From Flaccisagitta enflata (taxonomy: Eukaryota > Chaetognatha > Sagittoidea > Aphragmophora): a stretch of DNA of 64,000 bases. Made by a program: the position numbers and the translations under genes. Numbering within the stretch: the stretch's first letter is position 1; every line of letters starts with the position of its first letter. The stretch lies in the NCBI GenBank assembly GCA_965153355.1, contig OZ231127.1:26536001-26600000 (forward strand), in the 5' to 3' direction. Under the pieces are notes generated by a model. It ran no database searches and was not told the DNA's origin. It saw only the letters and a program-made list of their open reading frames with translations. Shown here piece after piece: positions 54,067-64,000 of this stretch.

Positions 54067-55250
54067 TTATCTAAAGAAAAACTGCATGATTTATGAATGA
54101 AAACAAATCATCTTTATTTTTTATTCTGTGTCTGAGGAATCATTCAATGATTGGCATTGTATGGTTGAAATTATGAATTGGAAACAAAATTTTTCCCAAG
54201 ATCTAAAGCTTATTTTTGGGGTTGTCCTTTAAATATCCTTATAATTCGGCAAAATTTCAGCCTTATATCCTTACAAACTTTGTCCTCAATCAGAAAAAAT
54301 TGTATCTGATAAACTAACTAGCAGACCAACCATACTTGCGTTCATCAATGGAAACGGCATAAACGAGTGTTTGTTCTGTTAAGTGATAACCTATCTCTAA
54401 CACTTGGTTATGGCCTGCCGGACGTCTCAGTGCACGGACGCAATGATTTTAACGCGGGGTAGCGGGTCGAGGGCAGCGCGAGAGAGTCGGGTAGAGGGTA
54501 GAGGGTAGTACATAGTAGAGGGTAGTACACTTGGGTGCTGCACATAGCAAAAGTTGCTTATTTCTTTTCATCCTCTTTACCTAATGTGGAGTGGCTAATT
54601 TTATGACCCTTACCATTTTTCTTTTATCAAAAATCGTTCATCTTCTGTTTTTTAGAAAATTGTTTTTGAGAGCCTAATTTGTATATTGCAGTAGGATAAA
54701 AAAGTATGCTGATCTTTTTTGAAATAACTTTTGTAAATTTTAGCTCTTTAGAGAATTGTTAATTTGCTTTTTCACAAGCTTTTACGTAACTTATACTCAG
54801 ATTTTTTAATTTATTTTAACAAAAATCATGATTTTTTAAAACTAACAATTGTTTCTTTTGTAACAAGATTACATAGGATCTTGCTGAATTCTGGGAAATC
54901 TGAGTAAACTTTACGGCCAAAACAAAAATGGAAGACGAAGGAATTTTGAGAAAAGGAAAACGGTCATCTTCATGATTTTTTTCACTCCATATTGGGATAG
55001 CGGGACGAGAAGAAAATCAAATTTTTTGCTATGCGAAGCACGCAAGTAGTACACAGTCTGACTCTGACAACGGCGCCTCGACGAATACAAACACGGTTTT
55101 GAATATGAAAAGAAAGCTAGAGAAATAATTCATTCGATGCCAACTCGTGTAGGATCAGACGGCGAAGAGCAAACCTAAGGGCTTGAAGCACAGCGTGATA
55201 TAAATTCTGCGGCCCAGACCAACGCTCCATTGATCCAAATTCGTGCGCTC
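54067..55250. other. AT-rich, no gene seen
   Basis: A short GGGTAGAGGGTAGTAC repeat occurs at about 54487-54532. Otherwise no repeat or coding signal was recognised. Confidence 0.5.
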
Positions 55251-55261
55251 GCGAATCTATG

Positions 55262-55420
55262 CCAGGGTTGGCAGGTCGTTTCGTCTGATGGTGGGTCGTT
55301 TCATCTGTTTGTTGGTCGTTTCGTCTGTTGTTAGGTCGTTTCGTCTGTTGGTTGGTCGTTTCGTCTGTTGGTTGGTCGTTTCGTCTGTTAGCGGATCGTT
55401 TCGTCTGTCGCGTTGCCATC
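55262..55420. repeat. 20-bp minisatellite (GGTCGTTTCGTCTGTTGGTT)
   Basis: Seven units with internal 16-20-bp variation. The Arg/Asn/Thr frame on the minus strand is a repeat translation. Confidence 0.9.
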
Positions 55421-56339
55421 TTCGTGACTCATCGTGTTTCACGGATGGTATCAAAACGAATCAAAAACAACTTACTTGTTTTTTGACCCGTCCGCAATTG
55501 TTTGTGGTCCTTTTTCGAGTAACAATATTCCATGTCCAGTGTCATCTATAGTCCCGCATGCGACAAAAGACAGCCGTGCAGTGTTCCCAGGTTAACGGCC
55601 TTGCTGCTTTTGTCGGCAAAACTACTGGCTTTTAAACATCTCTTGAAAATGAAGTAACTAAAAAAAATCTCTTTAAAATGAAGTAACTAGACCAGATACA
55701 CGACAAATAAGCAGTCGCTTGCGAATCGTCATTGGCGATACAACCTAAAAATTACAATTTCATCTAAAGGCACCATTTGTTCATCAAAAAAAAATAACAT
55801 TACCTACCCAACAACTTTCCTACCTTCGGACGCACCCTATTTTAAGATGTAGTTTTGTGAGAGACAAAAAAACGGTCTGATCGAGCAAAATACTTACATA
55901 GGTTCACGTAACCCCGCAGAAGGGTTTGTTCCTCATTTCTCAATCCTCCATCAATGAATTTACTGTTGTATCCAGCTATTCCATAGTTTGTCAACAGGCG
56001 ATAAGTCATTTAGAGAATTCGCGTCATCTCTCTGTCAATGAGATCGCATTGGGATGGAAACTGGTACATATCACTTGTGCCACTGGTTTTCCACACAACC
56101 GCTCCCTCTCGCCCCTACTCAACCGTGCGTAACCACTTACCAGCCTTGCTTGACGATAGTCACACATAATTGTTTGCATGTTTATAATCGTTTAAACTTT
56201 TCGAGAGATTTTCAATGCGTAAAAGTTGACAAACTTTTTTATGGCTGAGGTAGACAGAGTAAATGGCATGCTGGGCAAGTGGATAGTAGATAGCTTACGA
56301 TTAATGCGTTAAGATGTTTTTTTTCTCCCGTCTTTTTTT
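55421..56339. other. No gene seen
   Basis: Near 55691 'CCAGATACACGACAAATAAG' followed by CAGTCGCTTGCGAATCG may be a decayed end of a GTCGCG element. Confidence 0.4.
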
Positions 56340-56581
56340 AGTCGCGTGCACGAACTCTACAACCCGCTTTGTCCGTCGGTCGGTCGGTCGGTCAGTCGGT
56401 CGGTCGTTTGGTTGGTCGGTCGGTCGGTTGGTTGGTCGGTCGGTCGGTCGGTCGGTCACACTTTACTTTTTTTATGATTTTATTTCTTTGACCTCACTGC
56501 TCCTGCCCAAATGGTCTGGTGACCTCAAATATGGCCCCTGCCCACCCACACGCGACTTCGGTAGCCGTGTATCCGGCCTTG
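56340..56581 (+). mobile_element. GTCGCG element, copy 7
   Basis: AGTCGCGTGCACGAACTC, a long (GGTCGGTC)n core, CTGCTCCTGCCCAAATGG, CCCACACGCGACTTCGGTAG and the end CCGTGTATCCGGCCTTG. T-runs on both sides. Confidence 0.92.
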
Positions 56582-56622
56582 TTTTCGTATTCTTCGTATT
56601 TTATCCCCCCCCCCCTTTTTTT

Positions 56623-57068
56623 GGGCAGCGGCTCCAAAGGGCCGATCTCCTGTAGGACATGGGTGAATTTCCAGACGTCCATCCGTTCATCCGTTCATCT
56701 CCCCCCTCTCAAGCCTCAAATTCCCATTGAATAACATGGGAAATTGACAATATACAAACTTCCCATTGAATAATTATACATAGAAAATTTACAAAAAAAT
56801 AAAAAATTGCATGTTTCCCTTTGAATAACTTAGAAAATTGATGAAAATTGAGAAAAATGTAAAATTCCCATTGAATTACATGGAAAGTGGCTACCGCTAC
56901 CAAGTCCTCAAATATACCCTCTTAAGACCTCTGGAAATTCACCCCTGTGTCCTACAGGACATCGGCCCTTTAGGGTTGCTGCCTTGCTCTCACTCCAATT
57001 CTTCAGCTAATCACTCTTAGCAGGACATCGGTTACCGCTGACCATGTGCGATCCTTGGATGACTTGTT
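56623..57068. mobile_element. CAGCGG palindromic element, copy without the full array
   Basis: The left arm GGGCAGCGGCTCCAAAGGGC faces the right arm ending GGCCCTTTAGGGTTGCTGCC near 56983. The interior holds 'TTCCCATTGAATAAC' repeats in place of most AGGCCT units. The same right extension as at 53862-53942 follows, ending GATCCTTGGATGACTTG. Confidence 0.85.
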
Positions 57069-57319
57069 TTTTGCTATTACATCTTTCACCCTTAATTTTC
57101 TTTGCTCATTCTCCTTCTCTTTCTCAATCTCTCATAGTGACTTGTGCCTTTGTAATGCCGCGGGGCGCCTTCATTCTGCAACCTTTACTTTGCCATTTCC
57201 TCCTTTCCAATGTCACCTCATCAATTGTGCGCGTGTCACGAGACAAAACCCAGAATACGAATTGCAGTTCTTTTCACTTTTCTCTTCCCGCTCATTCTCT
57301 CCCGGTTACTCTCTCTCTC

Positions 57320-57445
57320 TCTCTTGCGCTCTGTCTCTCTCTGTCTCTCTCTCTGTCTCTCTCTTCGTCTCTCTCTTCGTCTCTGTCTGTCTCTGTCACT
57401 CTTTGTCTCTGCCTGTCTGTCTGTCTCGCATTGTCACTCTTTGTC

Positions 57446-57486
<41 letters not shown>

Positions 57487-57496
57487 GTGTGTGTGT

Positions 57497-57590
<94 letters not shown>
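57320..57590. repeat. (CTGT)n/(CT)n microsatellite cluster
   Basis: Imperfect CTCTGT units, then CTGT at about 57440-57485, a short GT and about 90 bp of CT to 57589. Frames across it are artefacts. Confidence 0.95.
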
Positions 57591-57593
<3 letters not shown>

Positions 57594-58252
57594 TCCTCCG
57601 TCTGTTTCGGTCTGAGTCTCATACTCATACATTCCCATTCCTGGACAGCGGCCCTGTGTTGGGATATTGAAATTTTAGGTCTCCAGTCTCGATCATAAGC
57701 ATAAAAAATTTAGATCCAAATGGACATTGATATGAATGAATCGATAAACTGACATAGCTTCTTTTGGAGTTTGAAACTTAAAAAAATGCATGACAGAAAC
57801 AAAACATTGATCCCTCAACCTAATCCAAGCCATGCGTGCCCCCGAATTTCCAAGTCTTGACGATGTCTACTGTTCATTTGTTAAGTTGGCAACAAACAAA
57901 GAGACAAACAAACAATCCAAATAGCATAGAGAGGAGGGGCTGTCCAGCTAGCAACTGTCTGCGTCGATGTTCACTTTGAAATTGCTCTTGTTCTTGTTCT
58001 TGAAAGTTAAAACAGGCGAGAAAAAAATTGCCCCGAGACCGAACGCTCTCTTTTGTTTTAAAATGCAAAAAATGAGGCAAAACACCAGACTGCTCTTTAC
58101 TCTCAGTTTTCCAATTTCTTGTTTTTCACTCTCTTCACTCTTTTGCTCTTTTTTTTCCATTCTGATTTCGCTTTTGAATTGGATTAAAAACACAACCACG
58201 CAACTCACGCCTCTGTTCTGCTCACATGGCAAAGTTGCACCTCATTTGGAAA
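57591..58252. other. No gene seen
   Basis: A fragment, GACAGCGGCCCTGTGTTGGG, at about 57645 resembles a CAGCGG arm. Otherwise ordinary sequence. Confidence 0.4.
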
Positions 58253-58688
58253 CAAGGCCGGATACACGGCTACCCCACTCGTGTGCGGGTGGGCAGGGGC
58301 CATATCTGAGGAAAGTGGAGCATTTGGGTAGGAGCAGAAACGCCTGAAACTTCATCAACGCCGAAAAAGTAAACTGTGACGGACAAACCGACGGACCAAC
58401 GGACCGACAAAGCGGGGTGCAGGATCTGAAAAGGTTGAAAAAGAAATGCATAAATTCAGGACCCCTCACTTTCTTCCTCAGTGTGCGCAACAGAACAAGG
58501 TTTTTTTTAAACGTCAACATAAGCGGTTCAATGATGCGCTTGAATAATTTCAAAATTCCAAGTCAGATGACACATGCATGTAGGGTGGACTTCTACCAGT
58601 AAAGCTTCAGTGGCAGTTAAGGTCAATGCCAAAAAAGACGAACGAACCAAATCACTACTACTCTGAGTGTAGAGTCGCTTTCACGACC
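58253..58688 (-). mobile_element. GTCGCG element, copy 8, probably interrupted
   Basis: CAAGGCCGGATACACGGCTA, GTGTGCGGGTGGGCAGGGGC, a (GACGGACC)n core and AAAGCGGGGTG at 58420. The expected terminal part appears only at 58668 as TGTAGAGTCGCTTTCACGACC, so about 245 bp may have been inserted into this copy. Confidence 0.7.
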
Positions 58689-58928
58689 AATCAAACGAGA
58701 TAAAGGACGTTAATTCACACAGAAATATCGCGATTACAAAATGGATCAAGTTAAAATTAAAACACAGTGATGAGACATTCTAAGACACACACAATATGCA
58801 TATGTAAAGATGCGACATGAGAACCGCACCTACCAATTTCTAACCCTGGGTTTCCACTTTGCTTTAAACCCAAACAAAACCCGTGCGAAGTGTATGAAGA
58901 CCACACTTATGCATAAAATCAAAGGGGC

Positions 58929-58929
<1 letters not shown>

Positions 58930-58995
<66 letters not shown>
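58930..58995. repeat. (GA)n microsatellite
   Basis: About 66 bp of GA with two A insertions. Confidence 0.95.
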
Positions 58996-59060
58996 TGTCC
59001 CTAGATAGTTGATATCATCATAACATTGGCAAAATCCATACGCTCCGATCCGTGGTTTTT

Positions 59061-59135
59061 AGTCGCGTGCACGCGACTCTACAACCCGCTCCGTCGGTCG
59101 GTCGTTCCGTCGGTCCGTCGGTCCGTCGGTCGGTA
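59061..59135 (+). mobile_element. GTCGCG element, copy 9 (one end only)
   Basis: AGTCGCGTGCACGCGACTC, ACAACCCGCTCCGTCGG, (GGTCGGTC)n and GGTAACACTT. The other end was not found downstream; the sequence passes into the GTCATTTTTGGT repeat. Confidence 0.85.
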
Positions 59136-59139
59136 ACAC

Positions 59140-59815
59140 TTAGCTTATTTGCGTCGTTTTTGGTCATTTTAGGTCGTCTGAAATTATTTTGAGTCATTTT
59201 TTGGTTGTTTTTGGTCATTTTTGGTTGCTTTTAGTCATTTTTGGTCATTTTTGATCATTTACGTCACTTGGTCGGTCCATCGGTCACTCTACTAGTCGGT
59301 AACACTTTTCTTTTTTGTGTCGTTTTTGTCATTTTGGGTCGTCTGAGGTTATTTTGAGTAATGTTTTTGTTGTTTTTGGTCATTTTTGGTTGCTTTCAGT
59401 CATTTTTGGTCATATTTGATCATTTACGTCATTTTGTTCATCTTAGTCATTTGTGTCGTTTTTGGGCATTTAAAGTAGTTTTAAGTCATTTAGGGACATT
59501 TCAGGTCATTTTTGGTCATTTAACATGGTTTTTTGGTATGTTTTGGTCATTTATGTTTTTTAGTTTTTTGGTTTTTGGTTTTTTGTTTTTTTTTGGTTTT
59601 TTAATTTTTGGTTTTTTGGTTTTTGTTCATTAAACATAGTTTTTTGGTATGTTTTGGTCATTTGTGTTTTTAGTCATTTGTGTTTTTGGTTTTTTGGTTT
59701 TTTGGTTTTTTGGTTTTTGGTTTTTGTTTTTTTTTTTGTTTTTTGGTCATTTATGTTTTTTGGTATGTTTTGGTCATTTATGTTTTTTGGTATGTTTTGG
59801 TCATTCATGTCATTT
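59140..59815. repeat. GTCATTTTTGGT degenerate repeat
   Basis: Units of GTCATTTTTGGT/GGTTTTTTGGTTTTT fill about 680 bp. A partial second GGTCGGTCCATCGGTC segment occurs near 59270. Confidence 0.85.
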
Positions 59816-60750
59816 CAAGTCTGCTAGTTTAGGTCTGCTGGTTTAAGTCTGCTGGTTTAAGTCTGCTGGTTTTAGTCTGCTGGTTTTAGTCTGCTGGTTT
59901 TAGTCTGCTGGTTTTAGTCTGCTGGTTTAAGTTGGCTGGTTTAAGTTGGCTGGTTTAAGTCAGCTGGTTTAAGTCGGTTGGTTTAAGTCGGTTGGTTTAA
60001 GTTGGCTGGTTTTAGTCGGCTGGTTTAAGGGGTACCGGAATAATAAGCGCCTCAGTGGAAGCGCGAGAAACAAAAGCTTCGGAATAGTAAGCGCGAGAAA
60101 CATAAGCGCCCTACACTCATAAGCCCGAGAATAATAAGCGCCCCCTATTCCCTACAAAAAAAAAGAAAGAGTCAGAGAAAAGAATTTCATATGACTAGCA
60201 TATAATGAAAAGTGACAATGATAAAAGAAGGTAAAAAATTCAAGTGAAAGAAGTTAAGTCATAGTTAATCTTAGAAAATCTTAAGTCAGGGAAGAAATCA
60301 TGATGACAAGTCATAGGATGACTATATACAAATGCATTACAGTCTATCCTCTTCTTTTTGACTTATGGTAAATTGGGGGCGCTTATTACTCTCGCGCTTA
60401 TGAGTGTAGGGCGCTTCTCTTACTCGCGCTTAATACTCCGACGCTTCTCTTACTCGCGCTTCCATGGGGACGCTTATTATTCCAGTAACCGGTTTAAGTC
60501 GGCTGGTTTAAGTTGGCTGGTTTAAGCCGGCTGGTTTAATTTGGCTGATTTAAGTCTGCTGGTTTGAGTCTGCTGGTTTAAGTCTGCTGGTTTAAGTCTG
60601 CTGGTTTAAGTCTGCGGGTTTAAGTCTGCTGGTTTAAGTCTGCTGGTTTAATACTGCTGGTTTAAGTCTGCTAGTTTAAGTCTGCTGGTTAAAGTCTGCT
60701 GGTTAAAGTCTGCTGGTAAAGTCTGCTGGTTTAAGTCTGTTGGTTTAAGT
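59816..60750. repeat. 14-bp minisatellite (GTCTGCTGGTTTAA), split by a foldback element
   Basis: About 15 units before 60030 and about 18 after 60491, with few changes (TCGGCTGG, TTGGCTGG variants). Confidence 0.95.
60031..60490. mobile_element. Foldback (long-TIR) element inside the minisatellite
   Basis: Inverted arms of about 115 bp: the left begins GGTACCGGAATAATAAGCGC and the right ends GCTTATTATTCCAGTAACC. Each arm contains four AATAAGCGC-type repeats and CCCTACACTCATAAGC. The centre, about 230 bp, is AT-rich and non-coding. GGTTTAAG flanks both sides (60022-60029, 60491-60498), either an 8-bp target duplication or simply the array unit. Confidence 0.9.
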
Positions 60751-60774
60751 CTAATAATAATATAATATAATATA

Positions 60775-60820
60775 TAGCAACCAACACAGACCCCTAAGGG
60801 GTCCAAACAAATGGTTGCTA
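60775..60820. other. Hairpin at the end of the 14-bp array
   Basis: TAGCAACCA at 60775 and TGGTTGCTA ending at 60820, with an inner GACCCCTTAGGGGTC-like palindrome (GACCCCTAAGGGGTC at 60789-60803). It follows a short (TAATA)n run and could be the 3' end of a small retroelement. Confidence 0.6.
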
Positions 60821-60829
60821 TTAGTACAA

Positions 60830-61117
60830 AAACCTTAAACGTAAGATAGTGTTTGATTTCTTCACGTATTCACAAGTTGACAGATTTTAGTTTGTTCTTA
60901 GATCCTAATAGTCCCAAAACAATTCCAATAATATGATGTTGTCATTGTTGTTGTCATTGTCGTTGTTGCTGATATAGCCTATTTTGTTGCTGTTGTTGTC
61001 ATTGTCATTATCATTATTGATATAGTTCCAATATCATCGGTGTTTTTGGTGTCGCCGCTGCTATCGCCATTGCTGTTTCCATATGTTTTGCCGTAATTGT
61101 CGCCACAGCGGTCCCCA
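60830..61117. other. No gene seen
   Basis: T/G-rich sequence with short GTT runs. Confidence 0.4.
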
Positions 61118-61215
61118 TAGCTGTCGCCGCAGCTGTCGCCGCAGCTGTCGCCGCAGCAGTCGCCGCAGCTGTCGCCGCAGCATCGCTGGCCGCAGCTGTC
61201 GCCGCAGCTGTTGCC
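61118..61215. repeat. 12-bp minisatellite (GCCGCAGCTGTC)
   Basis: Seven to eight units. It yields Cys-Gly-Asp-Ser or Ala-Ala-Thr frames on the minus strand that I do not accept as genes. Confidence 0.9.
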
Positions 61216-61261
61216 ATCATTGACGCAGTCGTTGACACTCATTATTCTGTGATTGTTGATG

Positions 61262-61370
61262 CTGCGGTTTGTTGTTGTTGTTATTGTTGTTGTTGATGTG
61301 GTTGTTGTTGCCGCTGTTGTTGTTGTTGTTGTTGTGGTTGTTGTTGTTGTCCTTGTTGTGGCTGTTGCTG
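61262..61370. repeat. (GTT)n imperfect microsatellite
   Basis: GTT units with GCC, GTG and CTT changes. Confidence 0.9.
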
Positions 61371-61669
61371 TTCCTGATGTCTTCAGCACTGCCCAGCTCA
61401 ATCGCAATTGAATCCATCTGTAAAAGAAAGAAGACAGCGGCAGACAAACCCCAGCAGAATCTTGTTGAGGGATGATTCTTTGGATTGGTGTTGTAATTGT
61501 TGTTTTTGTTGTTTGATGCACTATAAGATGGCTTTTTTCATTGTTGTGTCATTGTCTTTTCCATTAGTGATGATTTCATTGTTGAAAATGTTAATTTGTC
61601 GAAAAAAATGTCATTGTCATTTCTGTTATTGTTGTCGTTGTTGCAGAATATGGGCCACTTAGGTTGTGA

Positions 61670-62062
61670 TCAAAGAGGCCGAAAAGCCAAAGCTCTTGAT
61701 CCACGTCCACCAATAACTTTCCAAATTTTTCTAAGCTTTTCCTCTGGTGATAGGCCTTCATTCCTTTTGACAGCTTCTTGTCGGAGAAGAAGCTCATTTG
61801 TTTTCTCTTCAGCGCACTGCATTTTTGTCAAATCATGGGTGATGCTCACTCCTTTCCATTTTTCGTTGCCTTTAAGCATTTTTGCTTTGGCTAAGATATC
61901 ATTTTTGATAATGGCATTTGGCAGTTTGATGACAAGTGGTCGGTAATTTTGACTGTTGTACTTCCCAACTCTGAAGCATTGATATTCATCACTTGTGATA
62001 ACAGTTCCAAGATCATGAAAAAGGTCATCAACAACTTCTTCATTAAGGGTAGGAACGTTTGC
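61670..62062 (-). pseudogene. Retrotransposon ORF1-type (nucleic-acid chaperone) fragment
   Basis: A minus-strand frame of about 130 codons carries 'YRPLVIKLPNAIIKNDILAK', 'WKGVSITHDLTKMQ', 'SPEEKLRKIWKVIGGRG' and ends 'ALAFRPL' at a stop. The order 'RPL.I......K..IL..A', 'GVSIT.DLT..Q' and 'WKVIGGRG' is that of the C-terminal half of ORF1 proteins of many LINEs and related elements. An in-frame TGA near 62065 closes it upstream, so only the C-terminal part survives. No RT lies directly downstream. Confidence 0.65.
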
Positions 62063-62069
62063 TCAGCTG

Positions 62070-63460
62070 TTTCAGGGATAAAGCATCATGGAAAAAAGTT
62101 GGCTGAAATTTTCAATGTGCTCAATACTGAACTTTTTTGTTACAAATGCTTGAATAGTGATTATACCAAGTTGGTTCAGCATCATAAGACCCAAAATAAC
62201 AAGATTGACCATTTTTTGTCGCATTAAGAATCTTCATTAATTCAGGATTAAGAATACCATGATAGAAACTTTAATTACGCAAACAAAAGAGCCTGTACTT
62301 GGCTGTACTCTTGGGGATTGAACAATATAACAATGCTGATTGCAAATCTATCTTCAGAAAACATTTCAATTAATCCTGAATAACGCTGTAGTTCTATAAA
62401 ATTGGCCTATTTAAATAATAGATTTGTATTTTGATGTCTATGAATTGTTATAGATTTGTATAGGTATGTATTACAGTTGTGTGCAGGTTGTCCCATACCT
62501 GTCACACTGAAATGTCAATCTTAATCTAAAATGCCCAGGGCTGACCTCTAGATGTATTGTCCAAGGGTTATTTTAGAAATCCTCAGCTTTGTCTCAGATG
62601 TTCAAGGTACAGATGCGAAGAGTACACGTATATGATGAGAGGTGTGGAGGGCCCAAAAGCTATAGCAGCCTCTTGATGGACAACCAACTTACCAACAAAC
62701 CAACCAACCAACAAACAAATCAATTGACCTAGTATTGAATAGCAACTGACAAAAAGATATTCCTTCAAATCAAATCAAATGCCACCGAGACAACTTATAG
62801 TCATTTATACTACACACCTGTAAAAAATAGGAGGTAAAGAAGGGCCAAAAGTACAGGGAGTACCACGCCAAACAGGACCAAAGAAAACAATTCATCTCAG
62901 CTTTTACAAATGGTAAAATGATTCTGTAAACAGGTTCAGACAGCTCTTGAAAAACAATTTTTTTATCTGCATTTTGCCAAAGGTTCATTAAACAAACTGA
63001 ATCCTTTTGTATTGTCTAAAGCAAAGTATAGTTTTTACTCTGAGTTTTTGCTTGTTTTGTTGTGTAATGTGTAGAATCCTTTCATCCTACTGTCATTTCC
63101 AAACAAAAGGTGCTACAATCCTGGCAATGGTCTTGAATAAAAGATATTGTGAGGTGGAATCGTACCTGTGCAAAAAATGAAAAATTGTACAATATTGACT
63201 GGGTCCAGAGATGTTTTTTTTGTAAGTTTCATCACAAAAAAGTTTCATGTGCATTAACCATGCCTTTGATAACTATATTGAATGACACAATTTTGACAAA
63301 GGTCATGAGGGAATCCTATTCTTTCGTGTCCTAGCATAACTGACAAACATTTCTGACCATTTTTTGTCATCAAAATCTGTAAATGGCATGGAAAATCTAA
63401 GGAAAAACCTTGTACTGGGGTAGACATTACCATTTTTTGCTAAAAAAAGGCATTTTTTCA
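62070..63460. other. No gene seen
   Basis: AT-rich sequence with a short (AACC/AACA)n run at about 62692-62722. Small frames have no recognisable features. Confidence 0.5.
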
Positions 63461-63539
63461 TGGTTTTCCTAAAGATATATGATACCCATAACTAGCAAAA
63501 GTCTGTATCATTCAAGAATCATTTAAAGTTATCTCTAAA

Positions 63540-63622
63540 AATCAGTTTTCAGAAATGATTTTGCATTTCTAGAAGCAGATATACATCTCTTTCTTTTGTC
63601 CTGTTTGATGTGAAACACCCGG
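63540..63622. mobile_element. End of a mariner-like MITE related to 2495-3024
   Basis: 'CAGTTTTCAGAAATGATTTTGCATTTCTAGAAGCAG' (first 20 bases CAGTTTTCAGAAATGATTTT) through TGATGTGAAACACCCGG matches the right arm of the 2495-3024 palindrome with many changes. The opposite end was not found. Confidence 0.6.
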
Positions 63623-64000
63623 TGCAGGCGGTTTAAGCAACCCCCAAGCCCTCAATAGCTAAGTTTCATCCTCTATTCAAAATGGATAGTGGGATTATGA
63701 TGACTAAATGTGTTATTTACAGTCCACCAGGCCACACAACTAGCAAATGCCAACTTATGATCGCATGTTCAAAACAAAACACAGAATTATGTCAAGATAC
63801 CCAGCTTAAGGGCAATGACACTATACCCCCTTTGCTTCACACTGTATCAGTCATTTTCACATTTCATCACACATTTATGTTTTCCTTTAAATTCGCCTAA
63901 TTGCAAAAACAATAAAATTTGATTATGCAAATACTTAAAAATCACTGCTATTTGGCGTGCATCATTTCTATTGCCCTGTGGTTGATTTTGACGTTATTTT

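Noticed and set aside
59816-60750. CRISPR-like regular repeats
   Set aside because: 14-bp units are directly tandem without spacers.
60979-61521. Cys-Gly-Asp-Ser repeat frame on the minus strand, antifreeze- or metal-binding-like in appearance
   Set aside because: It coincides with the 12-bp GCCGCAGCTGTC minisatellite and a GTT tract, has no signal peptide, and other frames are equally open.
63149-63334. 61-codon plus-strand frame
   Set aside because: No recognisable motif; AT-rich chance frame.

Overview
This window is a piece of a repeat-rich animal (metazoan) nuclear genome. The evidence is split genes with GT-AG introns, a multi-exon NOS1AP/CAPON-type adaptor gene, non-LTR and Penelope-like retroelement remains, a Polinton/Maverick-type integrase fragment, TIR transposons and very long microsatellites. 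Introns of roughly 140 to 900 bp and very repetitive intergenic DNA suggest an invertebrate. I cannot name the phylum. Most long open frames here are translations of simple repeats, not genes.

Layout. 1-19.5 kb holds repeats and mobile-element remains: G/T-rich and GTAT repeats, a CT tract, a palindromic TA-flanked MITE (2495-3024), a dead LINE on the minus strand (6.77-11.13 kb) split by a Penelope-like insertion and flanked by two copies of the same GA-rich block, long GTT, GAA, CT, GT and TTTTC tracts, and a TTAA-flanked MITE (16698-17007). 19.7-21.6 kb holds a broken virus-like (Polinton/Maverick-type) fragment: an integrase followed by a capsid-like protein. 21.6-33.7 kb is the only clear host-gene interval, with three genes on the minus strand: the first two exons of a family S28 serine peptidase, a seven-exon NOS1AP homologue, and a second gene with a split PTB-like domain.

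33.7-64 kb is again repetitive: an A-tract-rich kilobase, an ATC array of about 900 bp, a mariner-like TIR element, an 850-bp tandem segmental duplication, a ~320-bp satellite nested in an 18-bp minisatellite, long GAAA/GATA tracts, and a foldback element inside a 14-bp minisatellite.

The most interesting content is two families of small dispersed elements that I cannot assign to a described family. Family 1 ('GTCGCG element') has one end AGTCGCGTGCACGCGACT (a perfect hairpin), the other end CAAGGCCGGATACACGGC, and a central (GGTC)n-like core. About nine copies sit in T/A-runs. An empty and a filled version of the same site lie about 0.8 kb apart and fix its ends. Family 2 ('CAGCGG palindrome') has inverted arms beginning GGGCAGCGGCCCC around a 20-21-bp minisatellite built on AGGCCT. 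One copy lies inside a family 1 copy and another inside a NOS1AP intron. NOS1AP and its neighbour appear to be PTB-domain adaptors, both with long low-complexity insertions inside the PTB fold.
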